From assembly GCF_034555965.1 (NCBI RefSeq), contig NZ_JAYDCK010000003.1:2480001-2544000 (forward strand): a DNA stretch of 64,000 nt. The letters run 5' to 3'. Position numbers and translations under genes: made by a program. Of the stretch, positions 27,492 to 36,416 are shown in pieces; position 1 is the stretch's first letter; each line of letters begins with the position of its first letter. This DNA comes from Aquicoccus sp. G2-2. Its GTDB lineage: Bacteria > Pseudomonadota > Alphaproteobacteria > Rhodobacterales > Rhodobacteraceae. Under the pieces are notes generated by a model. The model searched no databases. It was not told the DNA's origin and saw only the letters and a list, made by a program, of their open reading frames with translations.

Positions 27492-29267
27492 ATGCCCAGC
27501 TATTCCGCCCCGACCAAAGACCTCGCCTTCGTGCTTCACGATGTGCTGAAAATCGAAACCTCCGATATTCCCGGCTACGCAGAGCTTGAACGCGACTTCA
27601 CCAGCGCCGTGCTCGACGAAGCAGGCAAGATCGCCTCCGAAGTGCTCGCCCCGCTGAATGCCGTCGGCGACACCGAAGGTTGCACGCTCGAAAATGGCGT
27701 CGTCCGTGTGCCCACGGGCTTCAAGGATGCCTTCGATCAGATGCGCGAAGGCGGCTGGCCCGGCCTCGACATGCCTGAGGAATTCGGCGGGCAGAACATG
27801 CCCTATGTGCTGGGCACCGCCGTGGGCGAAATGTTCTCCGCAGCGAACCAGGCCTTCACCATGTATCAGGGGCTGACCCACGGTGCCGCCTCCGCGATCC
27901 TTGCGCATGGCTCCGACGCCCAAAAAGCCACCTACCTGCCCAACATGGTGTCCTGCGAATGGACCGGCACCATGAACCTGACCGAGCCGCAATGCGGCAC
28001 CGATCTCGGCCTCATGCGCACCAAGGCCGAACCTTCGGACGACGGCAGCTACAAGATCACCGGCCAGAAAATTTTCATCTCCGCTGGCGAACATGAAATG
28101 GCCTCGAACATCATTCACCTCGTGCTGGCGAAAATCCCCGGCGGCCCCGAAGGCATCAAGGGTGTCTCGCTCTTCATCGTGCCGAAATTCGTGGTCCGCG
28201 ACGATGGCAGCCTTGGCGACCGTAACGGCGTCTCCTGCGGCAATATCGAAGAGAAAATGGGCATCCACGGCAATTCCACCTGCGTGATGAACTACGATGG
28301 TGCCACCGGCTATCTGCTGGGCGAAGAACACAAAGGCATGCGCGCCATGTTCACCATGATGAACGAAGCCCGCGTCGGCGTCGGAATGCAAGGGCTGTCA
28401 CAAGCCGAAGCCGCCTATCAGAATGCCGTGATCTATGCCCGCGAACGGCTTCAGGGCCGCGATGTCACCGGCGTGCAAAACCCCGATGGCCCGGCTGATC
28501 CGCTGATCGTCCACCCCGATATCCGCCGGATGCTGATGGACCAGAAAAGCTTTGTCGAAGGGGCGCGCGCCTTCATCCTCTGGGGTGCCAGCCTGATCGA
28601 CAAGGCCCACCGCGCGGACGACAAAAAGGCCGACGGCCTGATCTCCCTGATGACCCCGGTGATCAAGGGCTTCCTCACCGATCAGGGCTACGACATGACC
28701 GTGCAGGCCCAACAAGTCTTCGGCGGCCATGGCTATATCGAAGAACAAGGCATGAGCCAGTTCACCCGCGATGCCCGCATTGCAATGATCTATGAAGGCG
28801 CCAACGGCGTTCAGGCGCTTGATCTGGTGGGCCGCAAACTCGCCGCCGATGGCGGCAAGCACGTGATGGCCTTTTTCGACATGGTGAAATCCTTCTGCGC
28901 CGACATGAAGGATGTCGATGGCATGGCCGATTTCGTCGAGCCGTTGAAAGCCGCGTCAAAGGATTTACAAACCGCGGGCATGTTTTTCATGCAAAACGGC
29001 ATGAAGAACCCCAACGCGGCGCTCGCCGGCTCGACCGATTTCATGCACCTATTCGGCCATGTCTGCCTTGGCCTGATGTGGGGCCGGATGGCCAAAGCCT
29101 CGCTCGATGCGCTGGCCGCGAACACGGACGACCCCGCCTTCCATGAAACCAAGCTCGCCACCGGGCGCTACTACATGGCCCGCCGCCTGCCCGCCACCGC
29201 GATGCACCTCGCGCGCATCGAAAGCGGGGCGGACCCCGTCATGGCGCTTGACGCCGAAGCGTTCTGA
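27492..29267 (+). CDS. Acyl-CoA dehydrogenase, FadE/DmdC-like long form
   Basis: The 591-residue flavoprotein would introduce the 2,3 double bond into an acyl-CoA. It has the usual N-terminal helical, middle beta ([32 protein letters not shown]) and C-terminal helical domains. An extra C-terminal helical region of about 100 residues follows, seen in DmdC (3-methylmercaptopropionyl-CoA dehydrogenase) and related long FadE proteins. The substrate could be a fatty acyl-CoA or the DMSP-derived thioester; sequence alone does not decide. ATG 27492 follows AACGGAG and begins the family-typical [15 protein letters not shown]. Confidence 0.92.
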   Translation: MPSYSAPTKDLAFVLHDVLKIETSDIPGYAELERDFTSAVLDEAGKIASEVLAPLNAVGDTEGCTLENGVVRVPTGFKDAFDQMREGGWPGLDMPEEFGGQNMPYVLGTAVGEMFSAANQAFTMYQGLTHGAASAILAHGSDAQKATYLPNMVSCEWTGTMNLTEPQCGTDLGLMRTKAEPSDDGSYKITGQKIFISAGEHEMASNIIHLVLAKIPGGPEGIKGVSLFIVPKFVVRDDGSLGDRNGVSCGNIEEKMGIHGNSTCVMNYDGATGYLLGEEHKGMRAMFTMMNEARVGVGMQGLSQAEAAYQNAVIYARERLQGRDVTGVQNPDGPADPLIVHPDIRRMLMDQKSFVEGARAFILWGASLIDKAHRADDKKADGLISLMTPVIKGFLTDQGYDMTVQAQQVFGGHGYIEEQGMSQFTRDARIAMIYEGANGVQALDLVGRKLAADGGKHVMAFFDMVKSFCADMKDVDGMADFVEPLKAASKDLQTAGMFFMQNGMKNPNAALAGSTDFMHLFGHVCLGLMWGRMAKASLDALAANTDDPAFHETKLATGRYYMARRLPATAMHLARIESGADPVMALDAEAF

Positions 29268-29277
29268 AACTCGCAAA

Positions 29278-29296
29278 GGTGGGGTGCAACCCCACC
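29278..29296. repeat. Hairpin between the dehydrogenase and the small gene
   Basis: GGTGGGGT (29278-29285) pairs with ACCCCACC (29289-29296) across a three-base loop. CTACG follows, so on the minus strand it reads GTAGGGTGGGG, matching the outline of the hairpins at 15873-15891 and 35114-35136. It starts ten bases after the dehydrogenase stop and could trim or stabilise the upstream message. It is not followed by a T-run. Confidence 0.65.
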
Positions 29297-29325
29297 CTAC
29301 GCCAAACCAAACCCCGGAGGAGACC

Positions 29326-29538
29326 ATGCCAAAACGCTTCCGCCTGACCCGCCGCTTTCCCGTCGCCATGACCGAGGACGGCTTTCGCAGGCTCAAGCGT
29401 TTCGCGGCCGAAGCAGGCCTTGATGAAGGAGAAGCACTGTCGTTCCTGTTTGAAAACTTCGAAAGCGTGATGAACCACGAAAACCTCACCGTGCGCCTGC
29501 GGCTGTTCAATTCCGAAATCGACGCGCGCAAGAAATAG
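29326..29538 (+). CDS. Small conserved-looking basic protein between acyl-CoA dehydrogenases
   Basis: The 70-residue protein begins MPKRFRLTRRFPVAMTEDGF and continues with a helix RRLKRFAAEAGLDEGEALSFL. It is compact, soluble and basic at the N-terminus, acidic in the centre. A strong GGAGGAG site lies six bases before the ATG, which supports translation. The MTEDGFRRLKRFAAEAGLDE part resembles a short ribbon-helix-helix or regulator-like helical pair, but I cannot assign a family. It lies 21 bases before the second dehydrogenase gene. Confidence 0.72.
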   Translation: MPKRFRLTRRFPVAMTEDGFRRLKRFAAEAGLDEGEALSFLFENFESVMNHENLTVRLRLFNSEIDARKK

Positions 29539-29559
29539 CAACACCAAGGGGGCCTCACC

Positions 29560-30696
29560 ATGTCATCGTGGATGACCGAAGATCACAAGATGCTCGCCGA
29601 AATGACGGCGCGTTTCATCAACGATGAATGGGCGCCGCACTTTGATCGCTGGCGCAAGCAGGGCATCATCGACCGCGACGCCTGGACCCAAGCCGGCGCG
29701 CTGGGCCTGCTCTGCCCCTCCATCCCCGAAGAATACGGTGGCCACGGCGGCGATTTCGGCCATGAAGCGGTGATCATGATCGAACACCCCCGCGCCAATC
29801 TGGCAAGCTGGGGCAACCCGATCCACTCCGGTATCGTCGCCCATTACATCCTCGCCTATGGCACCGAAGAGCAAAAACATCGCTGGCTGCCAAAAATGGT
29901 CTCGGGCGAAATGATCGGCGCGCTGGCGATGACCGAACCGTCAACCGGATCCGACGTGCAGGCGCTCAAGACCCGCGCCGTCAAGGATGGCAATTCCTAC
30001 CGCCTCAGCGGTCAGAAAACCTTTATCTCCAATGGTCAGCACGCCGATCTGGTGATCGTCGCCGCCAAAACCGACCCAAGCCTCGGCGCCAAGGGGGTGT
30101 CCCTCATAGTGGTCGAAACCGCCGAAGCGCTAGGCTTCGCCCGTGGCCGCAATCTCGAAAAAATCGGCATGCACGCCGCCGATACCTCCGAGCTTTTCTT
30201 CGACAATGTCGCGGTGCCGCCTGAAAACATCCTCGGACTTGAGGAAGGCCAAGGCTTCTATCAGATGATGCGCCAACTGCCACAGGAACGGCTGATCATC
30301 GGTTGCGGCGCTGTCGGCGCGATGCAGGGCGCGGTAGAGCGCACCGTTGAATATTGCAAAACCCGCGAAGCCTTTGGTGGCCCACTCACACAGTTCCAAA
30401 ATACCCGCTTCAAACTGGCCGAATGCCAGACCAAGCTTACCATTTCGCGCGCCTTCCTCGATGAATGTATCACCGAACACCTGCGCAGCGAACTCTCCGT
30501 CGAAAAGGCCGCTATGGCGAAATACTGGCTGACCGATACCCAAGGGGAGGTGCTTGACGAATGCCTGCAACTGCATGGTGGCTACGGCTTCATGCAGGAA
30601 TACGCCATCGGCGAAATGTGGACGGATGCGCGCGTGCAGCGCATCTATGGCGGCACCAACGAGATCATGAAAGAACTGATCGCGAGGGCGCTTTGA
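29560..30696 (+). CDS. Acyl-CoA dehydrogenase, standard form
   Basis: The 378-residue flavoenzyme has all three family domains. Landmarks are [17 protein letters not shown] and [16 protein letters not shown] in the FAD-contact region, [19 protein letters not shown] near residue 270, and a C-terminal [14 protein letters not shown] signature. It probably handles a different chain length or branch from the 591-residue enzyme upstream. ATG 29560 follows AAGGGGGCC. It ends a run that begins at the second MerR gene. Confidence 0.93.
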   Translation: MSSWMTEDHKMLAEMTARFINDEWAPHFDRWRKQGIIDRDAWTQAGALGLLCPSIPEEYGGHGGDFGHEAVIMIEHPRANLASWGNPIHSGIVAHYILAYGTEEQKHRWLPKMVSGEMIGALAMTEPSTGSDVQALKTRAVKDGNSYRLSGQKTFISNGQHADLVIVAAKTDPSLGAKGVSLIVVETAEALGFARGRNLEKIGMHAADTSELFFDNVAVPPENILGLEEGQGFYQMMRQLPQERLIIGCGAVGAMQGAVERTVEYCKTREAFGGPLTQFQNTRFKLAECQTKLTISRAFLDECITEHLRSELSVEKAAMAKYWLTDTQGEVLDECLQLHGGYGFMQEYAIGEMWTDARVQRIYGGTNEIMKELIARAL

Positions 30697-30743
30697 TGCT
30701 GGCAACGAAGGCGCATATTGCCACGTGCAGGAGCCTCCGGCGG

Positions 30744-30925
30744 GGATATTTCCGGCAAAATGAAGCGGCCACGGTCCACCCCGCCCCCGGCCATTCGCAC
30801 AACCGGCAGACAGGGCTTCACCTTGCACGCCCATCGGCTTCCCAGCCTGTGACGCCCGGCTATTCAGACGATATCAAGGTTAATTCGCGGTTAACGCCCG
30901 CCCCTTCATTTTGCCAAAAATATCC
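30744..30925. repeat. Inverted repeat pair flanking a non-coding interval
   Basis: The 22 bases at 30744-30765 (GGATATTT..GGCAAAATGAAG) match the reverse complement of 30904-30925 at 20 of 22 positions; the two differences are adjacent (CC against TT). The 138 bases between them hold no credible gene. The left copy is preceded by GCCTCCGGCGG, a context I associate with dispersed elements in Rhodobacterales. It may be a small mobile or structural element. Confidence 0.7.
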
Positions 30926-30934
30926 TGCGGGGGT

Positions 30935-30955
30935 GCGGGGGTGCAAAACCCCCGC
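30935..30955. terminator. GC-rich hairpin upstream of the GST-like gene
   Basis: GCGGGGGT (30935-30942) pairs with ACCCCCGC (30948-30955) around GCAAA. It directly follows the inverted-repeat element and precedes the GST-like gene by 27 bases. It may terminate transcripts coming from the dehydrogenase genes, but no T-run follows, so its role is uncertain. Confidence 0.5.
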
Positions 30956-30982
30956 TCCGTCACCAGACAAAAGGAGCTATAC

Positions 30983-31618
30983 ATGACCATCCAACTCCAC
31001 TGCTTCGGCGAAAGCGGCAACGCCTACAAGGCAGCCCTTGCACTTGAGCTTGCCGGGCTCGACTGGGCACCCGTGTTCGTCGATTTCTTCGGCGGTACCA
31101 CCCGGTCACCCGAATTTCGCCGTGATCTCAATAATATGGGCGAAGTTCCCGTGCTTGTATCCGGCGACCTCAAACTCGGCCAATCGGGCGTTATTCAACA
31201 ATGGATCACCGATCAGACCGGCAAGTTTGGCGGTACCGCAGATCAGAAATATGACGTGCTGCGCTGGGTGCTCTGGGACAATCACAAGCTCTCCTCGCAA
31301 GCCGGGCTGACGCGCTTTTTGATCAACTTCCTGCCCGAAAAACACCGCAACCCGGATGTGATCGCCTTCCAACAGGGCCGCCTGAACGCCGCTTACAGCA
31401 CGCTCGATACACATCTCGACGGGCGCGACTGGATCGTCGGCGACGGGCTGACCAACGCCGATCTCTCGTGTTGCGGCTATCTCTTTTACCCCGAACCGTT
31501 CGGCTTTGAGCGCAACGACTGGCCCAATATCGACCGCTGGCTTTCCAATATTCAGGCGATACCCGGATGGAAAGCCCCCTATGATTTGATGCCCGGCAAC
31601 CCCTCTGACCGGACCTGA
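30983..31618 (+). CDS. Glutathione S-transferase family protein
   Basis: The 211-residue protein has an N-terminal thioredoxin-like domain. It opens with MTIQLHCFGESGNAYKAALA, where Ser or Gly occupies the usual catalytic site, and has GEVPVLVSGDLKLGQSGVIQQW, the cis-Pro and glutathione gamma-glutamyl site. An all-helical C-terminal domain follows (TNADLSCCGYLFYPE). A role in detoxifying or isomerising a reactive acyl intermediate is possible from the neighbours. The frame opens at 30911, but ATG 30983 has an AAGGAG site and the family start. Ten bases separate it from the thiolase frame. Confidence 0.86.
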   Translation: MTIQLHCFGESGNAYKAALALELAGLDWAPVFVDFFGGTTRSPEFRRDLNNMGEVPVLVSGDLKLGQSGVIQQWITDQTGKFGGTADQKYDVLRWVLWDNHKLSSQAGLTRFLINFLPEKHRNPDVIAFQQGRLNAAYSTLDTHLDGRDWIVGDGLTNADLSCCGYLFYPEPFGFERNDWPNIDRWLSNIQAIPGWKAPYDLMPGNPSDRT

Positions 31619-31633
31619 CGAAGGAGAATGACC

Positions 31634-32845
31634 ATGACAGACGCTTATATTTACGACGCCGTGCGCACCCCGCGCGGCAAAGGTCGCCCGGATGGCAGCC
31701 TGCACGAGGTGACCGCGCCGCATCTTTCGGCCACGGCGCTCAACGCGCTCAAGGCGCGCAACAATCTCGATGGCCACGCCGTCGAAGATGTGATCTGGGG
31801 CAACGTCACCCAAGTGGCCGAGCAGGGCGCCTGTCTTGCGCGCACCGCCGTTCTGGCGTCGGATCTGGATGAATCCATTCCCGGCCTGTCGATCAACCGT
31901 TTCTGCGCCTCGGGCCTTGAGGCGGTAAACGTCGCCGCCAATCAGGTGCGCGGCGGGGCTGGCAACGGTTATATCGCCGGTGGCGTGGAATGTATGAGCC
32001 GGGTGCCAATGGGCTCTGACGGTGGCGCTATCGCGGTCGATCCGTCGATCGCCATCGACCAGTATTTCGTGCCCCAAGGGATCGGCGCCGATATCATCGC
32101 CACCAAATACGGCATCTCCCGCGATGAGGCTGATGCGATGGCCGTCGAATCGCAAAACCGCGCCAAGGCCGCTTGGGACGCCAAGCGTTTCGGGAATTCC
32201 ATTGTCGCAGTTAACGACGTTAACGGGCTGTCGATCCTCGATCATGATGAATACATGCGCCCCGGCACCGACATGCAAACACTCGGCGCGCTCAAGCCCG
32301 CGTTTCAACAGATCGGTGAAATGATGCCCGGCTTCGACAATGTCGCCCTGCTGAAATACCCCGAGCTTGAGCGGATCAACCATATCCACCACGCCGGGAA
32401 CTCCTCGGGCATTGTCGATGGCGCCGCGGCCGTTCTGATCGGCAACAAGGCCTTCGGTGAACAATGGGGCCTGAAACCCCGCGCCCGGATTCGCGCCACC
32501 GCCAAGATCGGCACCGACCCCACGATCATGCTCACCGGCCCGGTGCCCGTGACCAAGAAAATCCTCGCCGAGAATGGCATGGAGATTGGCGACATCGACC
32601 TTTTCGAGGTGAACGAGGCCTTTGCCTCCGTGGTGCTGTTGTTCGAGAAAAGCTTCGGCGTCGATCATGCGAAGGTGAACGTCAACGGCGGCTCCATCGC
32701 CATGGGCCACCCGCTTGGTGCCACCGGCGCGATCATCCTTGGCACCCTCTTGGATGAGCTGGAGCGCACCGACAAGGAAGTCGGCCTTGCCACGCTTTGC
32801 ATCGGCTCCGGCATGGGCGCTGCCACCATAATCGAGCGGGTCTGA
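31634..32845 (+). CDS. Acetyl-CoA C-acyltransferase (thiolase, FadA type)
   Basis: The 403-residue thiolase would cleave 3-ketoacyl-CoA to acetyl-CoA and a shortened acyl-CoA. The catalytic residues are C91 in [11 protein letters not shown], His in [15 protein letters not shown] near residue 350 and Cys in [10 protein letters not shown] near the end. Two ATGs six bases apart (31628, 31634) are possible; GGAGA lies closest to optimal for the second. It is followed after 61 bases by the FadJ-type gene, giving the usual FadA/FadB pair. Confidence 0.95.
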   Translation: MTDAYIYDAVRTPRGKGRPDGSLHEVTAPHLSATALNALKARNNLDGHAVEDVIWGNVTQVAEQGACLARTAVLASDLDESIPGLSINRFCASGLEAVNVAANQVRGGAGNGYIAGGVECMSRVPMGSDGGAIAVDPSIAIDQYFVPQGIGADIIATKYGISRDEADAMAVESQNRAKAAWDAKRFGNSIVAVNDVNGLSILDHDEYMRPGTDMQTLGALKPAFQQIGEMMPGFDNVALLKYPELERINHIHHAGNSSGIVDGAAAVLIGNKAFGEQWGLKPRARIRATAKIGTDPTIMLTGPVPVTKKILAENGMEIGDIDLFEVNEAFASVVLLFEKSFGVDHAKVNVNGGSIAMGHPLGATGAIILGTLLDELERTDKEVGLATLCIGSGMGAATIIERV

Positions 32846-32906
32846 CCCGACATCTAGCACGGCGCGCCCCAACGGGCCGCCGCCCCGACCGAATTGGAGT
32901 TACCCA

Positions 32907-35108
32907 ATGACCGATTTCACCATGAAGACCGACAGCGATGGCGTCGCCATCATCACCTGGGACGTGCCCGACAAAAGCATGAACGTCATGCGCACCGACG
33001 CGCTTCTCGAACTCGACGCATGCATCACCTCCGCGCTTGCCGATGACGCCGTGAAAGGTATCGTCATCACCTCCGGCAAGAAAGATTTCGCCGGCGGCAT
33101 GGACCTCAACGCTCTGGCCGAGATGAAAAACAGCGCCGGCGACGATCCGGCGCGCGGCCTGTTTGATGGCATCATGCAAATGCACGGCCTGCTGCGCAAA
33201 ATCGAACTCGCAGGCATGGATTTCAAGTCCAAGAAAGGCGGCAAACCCATCGCCGCTGCCCTGCCCGGCACCGCCGCAGGGATCGGGCTGGAACTGCCGC
33301 TTGCCACACACCGTATCTTTGCCGCCAACAACCCCAAGGCCAAGATCGGCCTGCCGGAAATCATGATCGGCATCTTCCCCGGCGCGGGCGGCACCACCCG
33401 GCTCACTCGCAAGCTGGGCGCGATGGGCGCGTCTCCCTTCCTGCTCGAAGGCAAGATGCTCTCGCCCGAAAAAGCGCAAAAAGCAGGCCTGATCGACGAA
33501 GTGGCCGATGATCCCGTTGCCGCCGCCAAAGCTTGGGTGCTCTCCGCGAAAGACTCCGATCTGGTGAAGCCGTGGGACGCCAAGGGCTACAAAATGCCCG
33601 GCGGCACCCCCTATCATCCGGCCGGTTTCATGACCTTTGTGGGTGCTTCCGCCATGGTTCATGGCAAAACCCAAGGTGCCATTCCCGGCGCCAAGGCGCT
33701 GCTCTCCGCCGTCTATGAAGGCGCGCTTGTGCCGTTCGACACCGCGTTGAAGGTCGAGGCCCGCTGGTTCACCAACATCCTGATGAACCCGTCCTCCTCC
33801 GCGATGATCCGCTCGCTTTTCCTCAACAAGGAGGCGCTCGAAAAAGGCGCTGTGCGGCCCAAGGGCGTGCCCGATCAGAAGGTAAAGAAAATCGGCGTTC
33901 TCGGGGCCGGGATGATGGGCTCGGGCATCACGCTCGTCTCGGCCATGGCCGGGATGGAGGTCGTTCTGATCGACCGCGACGATGAAACCGCCGAGCGCGG
34001 CAAAAGCTATACCGCCAGCTACATGGACAAGGGCATCAAACGCGGCAAGGCGACCGAGGAAAAGAAGGCCGCCGCGCTGGCACAGATCACCGCCACGGCG
34101 GATCTTTCGGCCCTCAAGGGCTGCGATCTGATCATCGAAGCGGTGTTCGAAGACCCGGCAGTAAAGGCGGAAATGACCAAGAAGGTCGAAGCGGTGATTG
34201 GTGAAGATTGTATCTTTGCTTCCAACACCTCCACCCTGCCGATCACCGAACTTGCCAAGGCGTCAAAGCGCCCCGAGCAATTCATCGGCATTCACTTCTT
34301 CTCGCCGGTGGAAAAGATGTTCCTCGTCGAGATCATCAAAGGCAAGCAAACCGGCCCGCGCGCCGTGGCAAAGGCGCTCGATTACGTGCGCCAGATCCGC
34401 AAGACGCCGATCGTGGTCAATGATGCGCGCTTCTTCTATTGCAACCGCTGCATCATTCCATACGTCAACGAAGGGGCGCGGATGCTCACCGAAGGCGTGG
34501 CCCCTGCGCTGATCGACCATGCCGCGCGCCAGCTTGGCTTCCCGGTCGGCCCGCTGCAACTCACTGATGAAACCTCGATCGACCTCGGTGCCAAGATTGC
34601 CCGCGCCACCAAGGCGGCCATGGGCAACGCCTACCCCGCAAGCCCGGTCGATGACCTGCTCTTTTGGATGGAGGAAAAAGGCCGCCTCGGGCGCAAGGCC
34701 AAGGCCGGGTTCTTCGATTATGACGAGGCTGGCAAACGCCAAGGCTACTGGAAAGGCGTCGAGGACAAATACCCCCGCGCCGAGCAGCAGCCCAGCTTGC
34801 AGGAAGTGCAGGACAGGCTGATGTTCGCGCAAGTGCTCGAAGCGGTGCGCGCGCTCGAAGAAGGCGTGCTCGAAGACATCCGCGAAGGCGATGTCGGCGC
34901 CATCCTCGCCTGGGGCTTTGCGCCCGCAACGGGCGGGCCGTTCTCCTGGCTCGACATCATCGGCGCACCCTACGCGGCCGAGCGGTGTGACGAACTCACG
35001 GCAAAATATGGTGAGCGGTTCACCACCCCTGCCTTGCTGCGCGAAATGGCCGAAAAAGGGCAAAGCTTCTACACCCGCTTCGCCCCAGAAGGCGCCGCCG
35101 CAGCGTGA
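32907..35108 (+). CDS. Multifunctional enoyl-CoA hydratase / 3-hydroxyacyl-CoA dehydrogenase (FadJ/FadB-like)
   Basis: The 733-residue protein catalyses hydration of enoyl-CoA and NAD-dependent oxidation of the product. The crotonase domain (residues 1-190) keeps both catalytic glutamates, E129 in GIGLELPLATH and E151 in GLPEIMIGIFPGAGG. The dehydrogenase domain begins near 327 with the NAD motif GVLGAGMMGSG, has the catalytic His in IGIHFFSPVEKM, and ends in a tandem helical domain. It forms the beta-oxidation complex with the upstream thiolase. A strong hairpin directly follows, suggesting the operon ends here. Confidence 0.95.
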   Translation: MTDFTMKTDSDGVAIITWDVPDKSMNVMRTDALLELDACITSALADDAVKGIVITSGKKDFAGGMDLNALAEMKNSAGDDPARGLFDGIMQMHGLLRKIELAGMDFKSKKGGKPIAAALPGTAAGIGLELPLATHRIFAANNPKAKIGLPEIMIGIFPGAGGTTRLTRKLGAMGASPFLLEGKMLSPEKAQKAGLIDEVADDPVAAAKAWVLSAKDSDLVKPWDAKGYKMPGGTPYHPAGFMTFVGASAMVHGKTQGAIPGAKALLSAVYEGALVPFDTALKVEARWFTNILMNPSSSAMIRSLFLNKEALEKGAVRPKGVPDQKVKKIGVLGAGMMGSGITLVSAMAGMEVVLIDRDDETAERGKSYTASYMDKGIKRGKATEEKKAAALAQITATADLSALKGCDLIIEAVFEDPAVKAEMTKKVEAVIGEDCIFASNTSTLPITELAKASKRPEQFIGIHFFSPVEKMFLVEIIKGKQTGPRAVAKALDYVRQIRKTPIVVNDARFFYCNRCIIPYVNEGARMLTEGVAPALIDHAARQLGFPVGPLQLTDETSIDLGAKIARATKAAMGNAYPASPVDDLLFWMEEKGRLGRKAKAGFFDYDEAGKRQGYWKGVEDKYPRAEQQPSLQEVQDRLMFAQVLEAVRALEEGVLEDIREGDVGAILAWGFAPATGGPFSWLDIIGAPYAAERCDELTAKYGERFTTPALLREMAEKGQSFYTRFAPEGAAAA

Positions 35109-35113
35109 AGCTT

Positions 35114-35136
35114 AGGGTGGGCAATTTGCCCACCCT
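35114..35136. terminator. Strong palindromic terminator after the FadJ-like gene
   Basis: AGGGTGGGCAA (35114-35124) is followed by its exact reverse complement at 35126-35136, one base between. It lies six bases past the stop codon and ends the beta-oxidation run. No long T-run follows. Its TAGGGTGGG outline is shared with hairpins at 15873 and 29278, so it may also be a copy of a dispersed palindromic element. Confidence 0.7.
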
Positions 35137-35326
35137 TCCCGATCAAAAGGCGATTGCGTCTTTACCAACCCCCACGCTTTGCGCGCCAAGCGGCACCGCC
35201 AGAATGGATTTCCTGGTTCGTCGGATTGATCGCTCCAGATTTGCAGAGATCAAAAAGCCGAAGGTTGAGCGGCATATAAAACCAACCAGCTATGTGTTCG
35301 GGAAACAAGGACAGGTTGGCACAGGT

Positions 35327-35950
35327 TTAAGCGCGGTAGGTGCGGTCCAACAACGGCCGAGAATCAAGCTCTGCATTCAACATCTCAAGCAGGGCATGCT
35401 CGGCGCGGTTCAAGCTGCGCCTGGCGTTAGTTAGCAAATGTATGTCTATTGCGGGCAGTGATTTGTAAGGCGGCACCTGCCAAAGCAAGCCCGACTGCAC
35501 ATCCCTTAACGCCACATGCAACGGTAAGGATCCGATCCCGATATTGGCGACAATCATGCGGCGGACTTCAGGCAGGTTTGATGACAGACCTCTGGGCTCC
35601 CGCCGCATGTCCAATCGCCTGCGCATCTGGGTGACCTTAGACAACGGACCGTCGATTTCATCGGTCTGAAATGACACTACGTCTTCGTTTCTAAGCTCAG
35701 AAATATCGATATTCTCACGCCCGTAGAGCCGGTGCGGAGGACCGCAGAATAGCCCAAAATACTGGCGAAAGAGAATCCGCGTCTCCAGCCCCGCAGGCCG
35801 CTTATGAAACAGACAGATGCCGCAGGTAACGCGGTTTTGTTGCAGCTGAGTAATCACATCGACACTGTCCAGAGTCGCTATTGTATAAGTTACACGCGGA
35901 TAGAGTGCGTTGAAGCGTTCCAGAACCGCGATTGCTGCCTCAAGAAGCAC
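35327..35950 (-). pseudogene. Truncated LysR-family regulator (effector domain only)
   Basis: The 207-residue frame, from a GTG, matches only the effector-binding half of a LysR-type regulator, with FNALYPRVTYTIATLDSVDVI at its start and VRRMIVANIGIGSLPLHVA near residue 130. The winged-helix DNA-binding domain of about 80 residues is missing. Upstream, the frame meets a stop at 36032-36034 after about 27 unrelated residues, and no helix-turn-helix is found in any frame before tRNA-Arg. It is therefore a gene remnant, probably cut by a rearrangement near the tRNA. Confidence 0.8.
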
Positions 35951-36190
35951 TAAGTCCAGTTGGTTCTCTGCCCACTCGATTGGTATGTCTCCCGAACTTC
36001 CGTTCCGCGCATGCGTTTGCGACCCGCCAGCTCATTGGAAGGCCTCGAAAGGCGCAAAGACGTGCGGATTTTGTACAGGTTTTGTACGAGATTTCCGCCG
36101 TATCAGCAGAATTCGACCCGAAAGCTCACGGGACTTTCTGCAAGCTTCTGCACAAAGCCCTGTAAATAAGCCATATTTTTCAGGTGTTTT

Positions 36191-36267
36191 TGGTGACCCC
36201 GGCAGGATTCGAACCTGCAACCTGCCCCTTAGGAGGGGGCTGCTCTATCCAGTTGAGCCACGGGGCC
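36191..36267 (-). tRNA. tRNA-Arg(CCT)
   Basis: On the minus strand the acceptor GGCCCCG (from 36267) pairs with CGGGGTC (to 36195) with one G-U. The anticodon loop CCTCCTAAG gives anticodon CCT, and the T-arm is GCAGGTTCGAATCCTGC. The discriminator is A at 36194 and CCA is encoded at 36193-36191. A truncated LysR gene lies beyond the 3' end, the side where integrative elements usually insert. Confidence 0.96.
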
Positions 36268-36416
36268 ACGGGGTGCGATGCCCGTTCGTCTCCTTAGCGT
36301 CTTGATCGGGTCTTGTCAGCCCGAAACCTGCACCCAATGATCCTGCACCCATGCCGCTTGCAAGCGCCAAGTCGATTGCGATAACATTCCGATGCCGAAT
36401 GAAAGGACCTCCCAAC

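Noticed and set aside
31106..32872. 588-codon minus-strand frame opposite GST and thiolase
   Set aside because: The plus strand holds catalytic thiolase residues and good ribosome sites; this frame is an antisense shadow.
36173..36270. Coding frame through the tRNA-Arg region (GRIRTCNLPLRR...)
   Set aside because: This peptide is the usual false translation of a tRNA-Arg gene.
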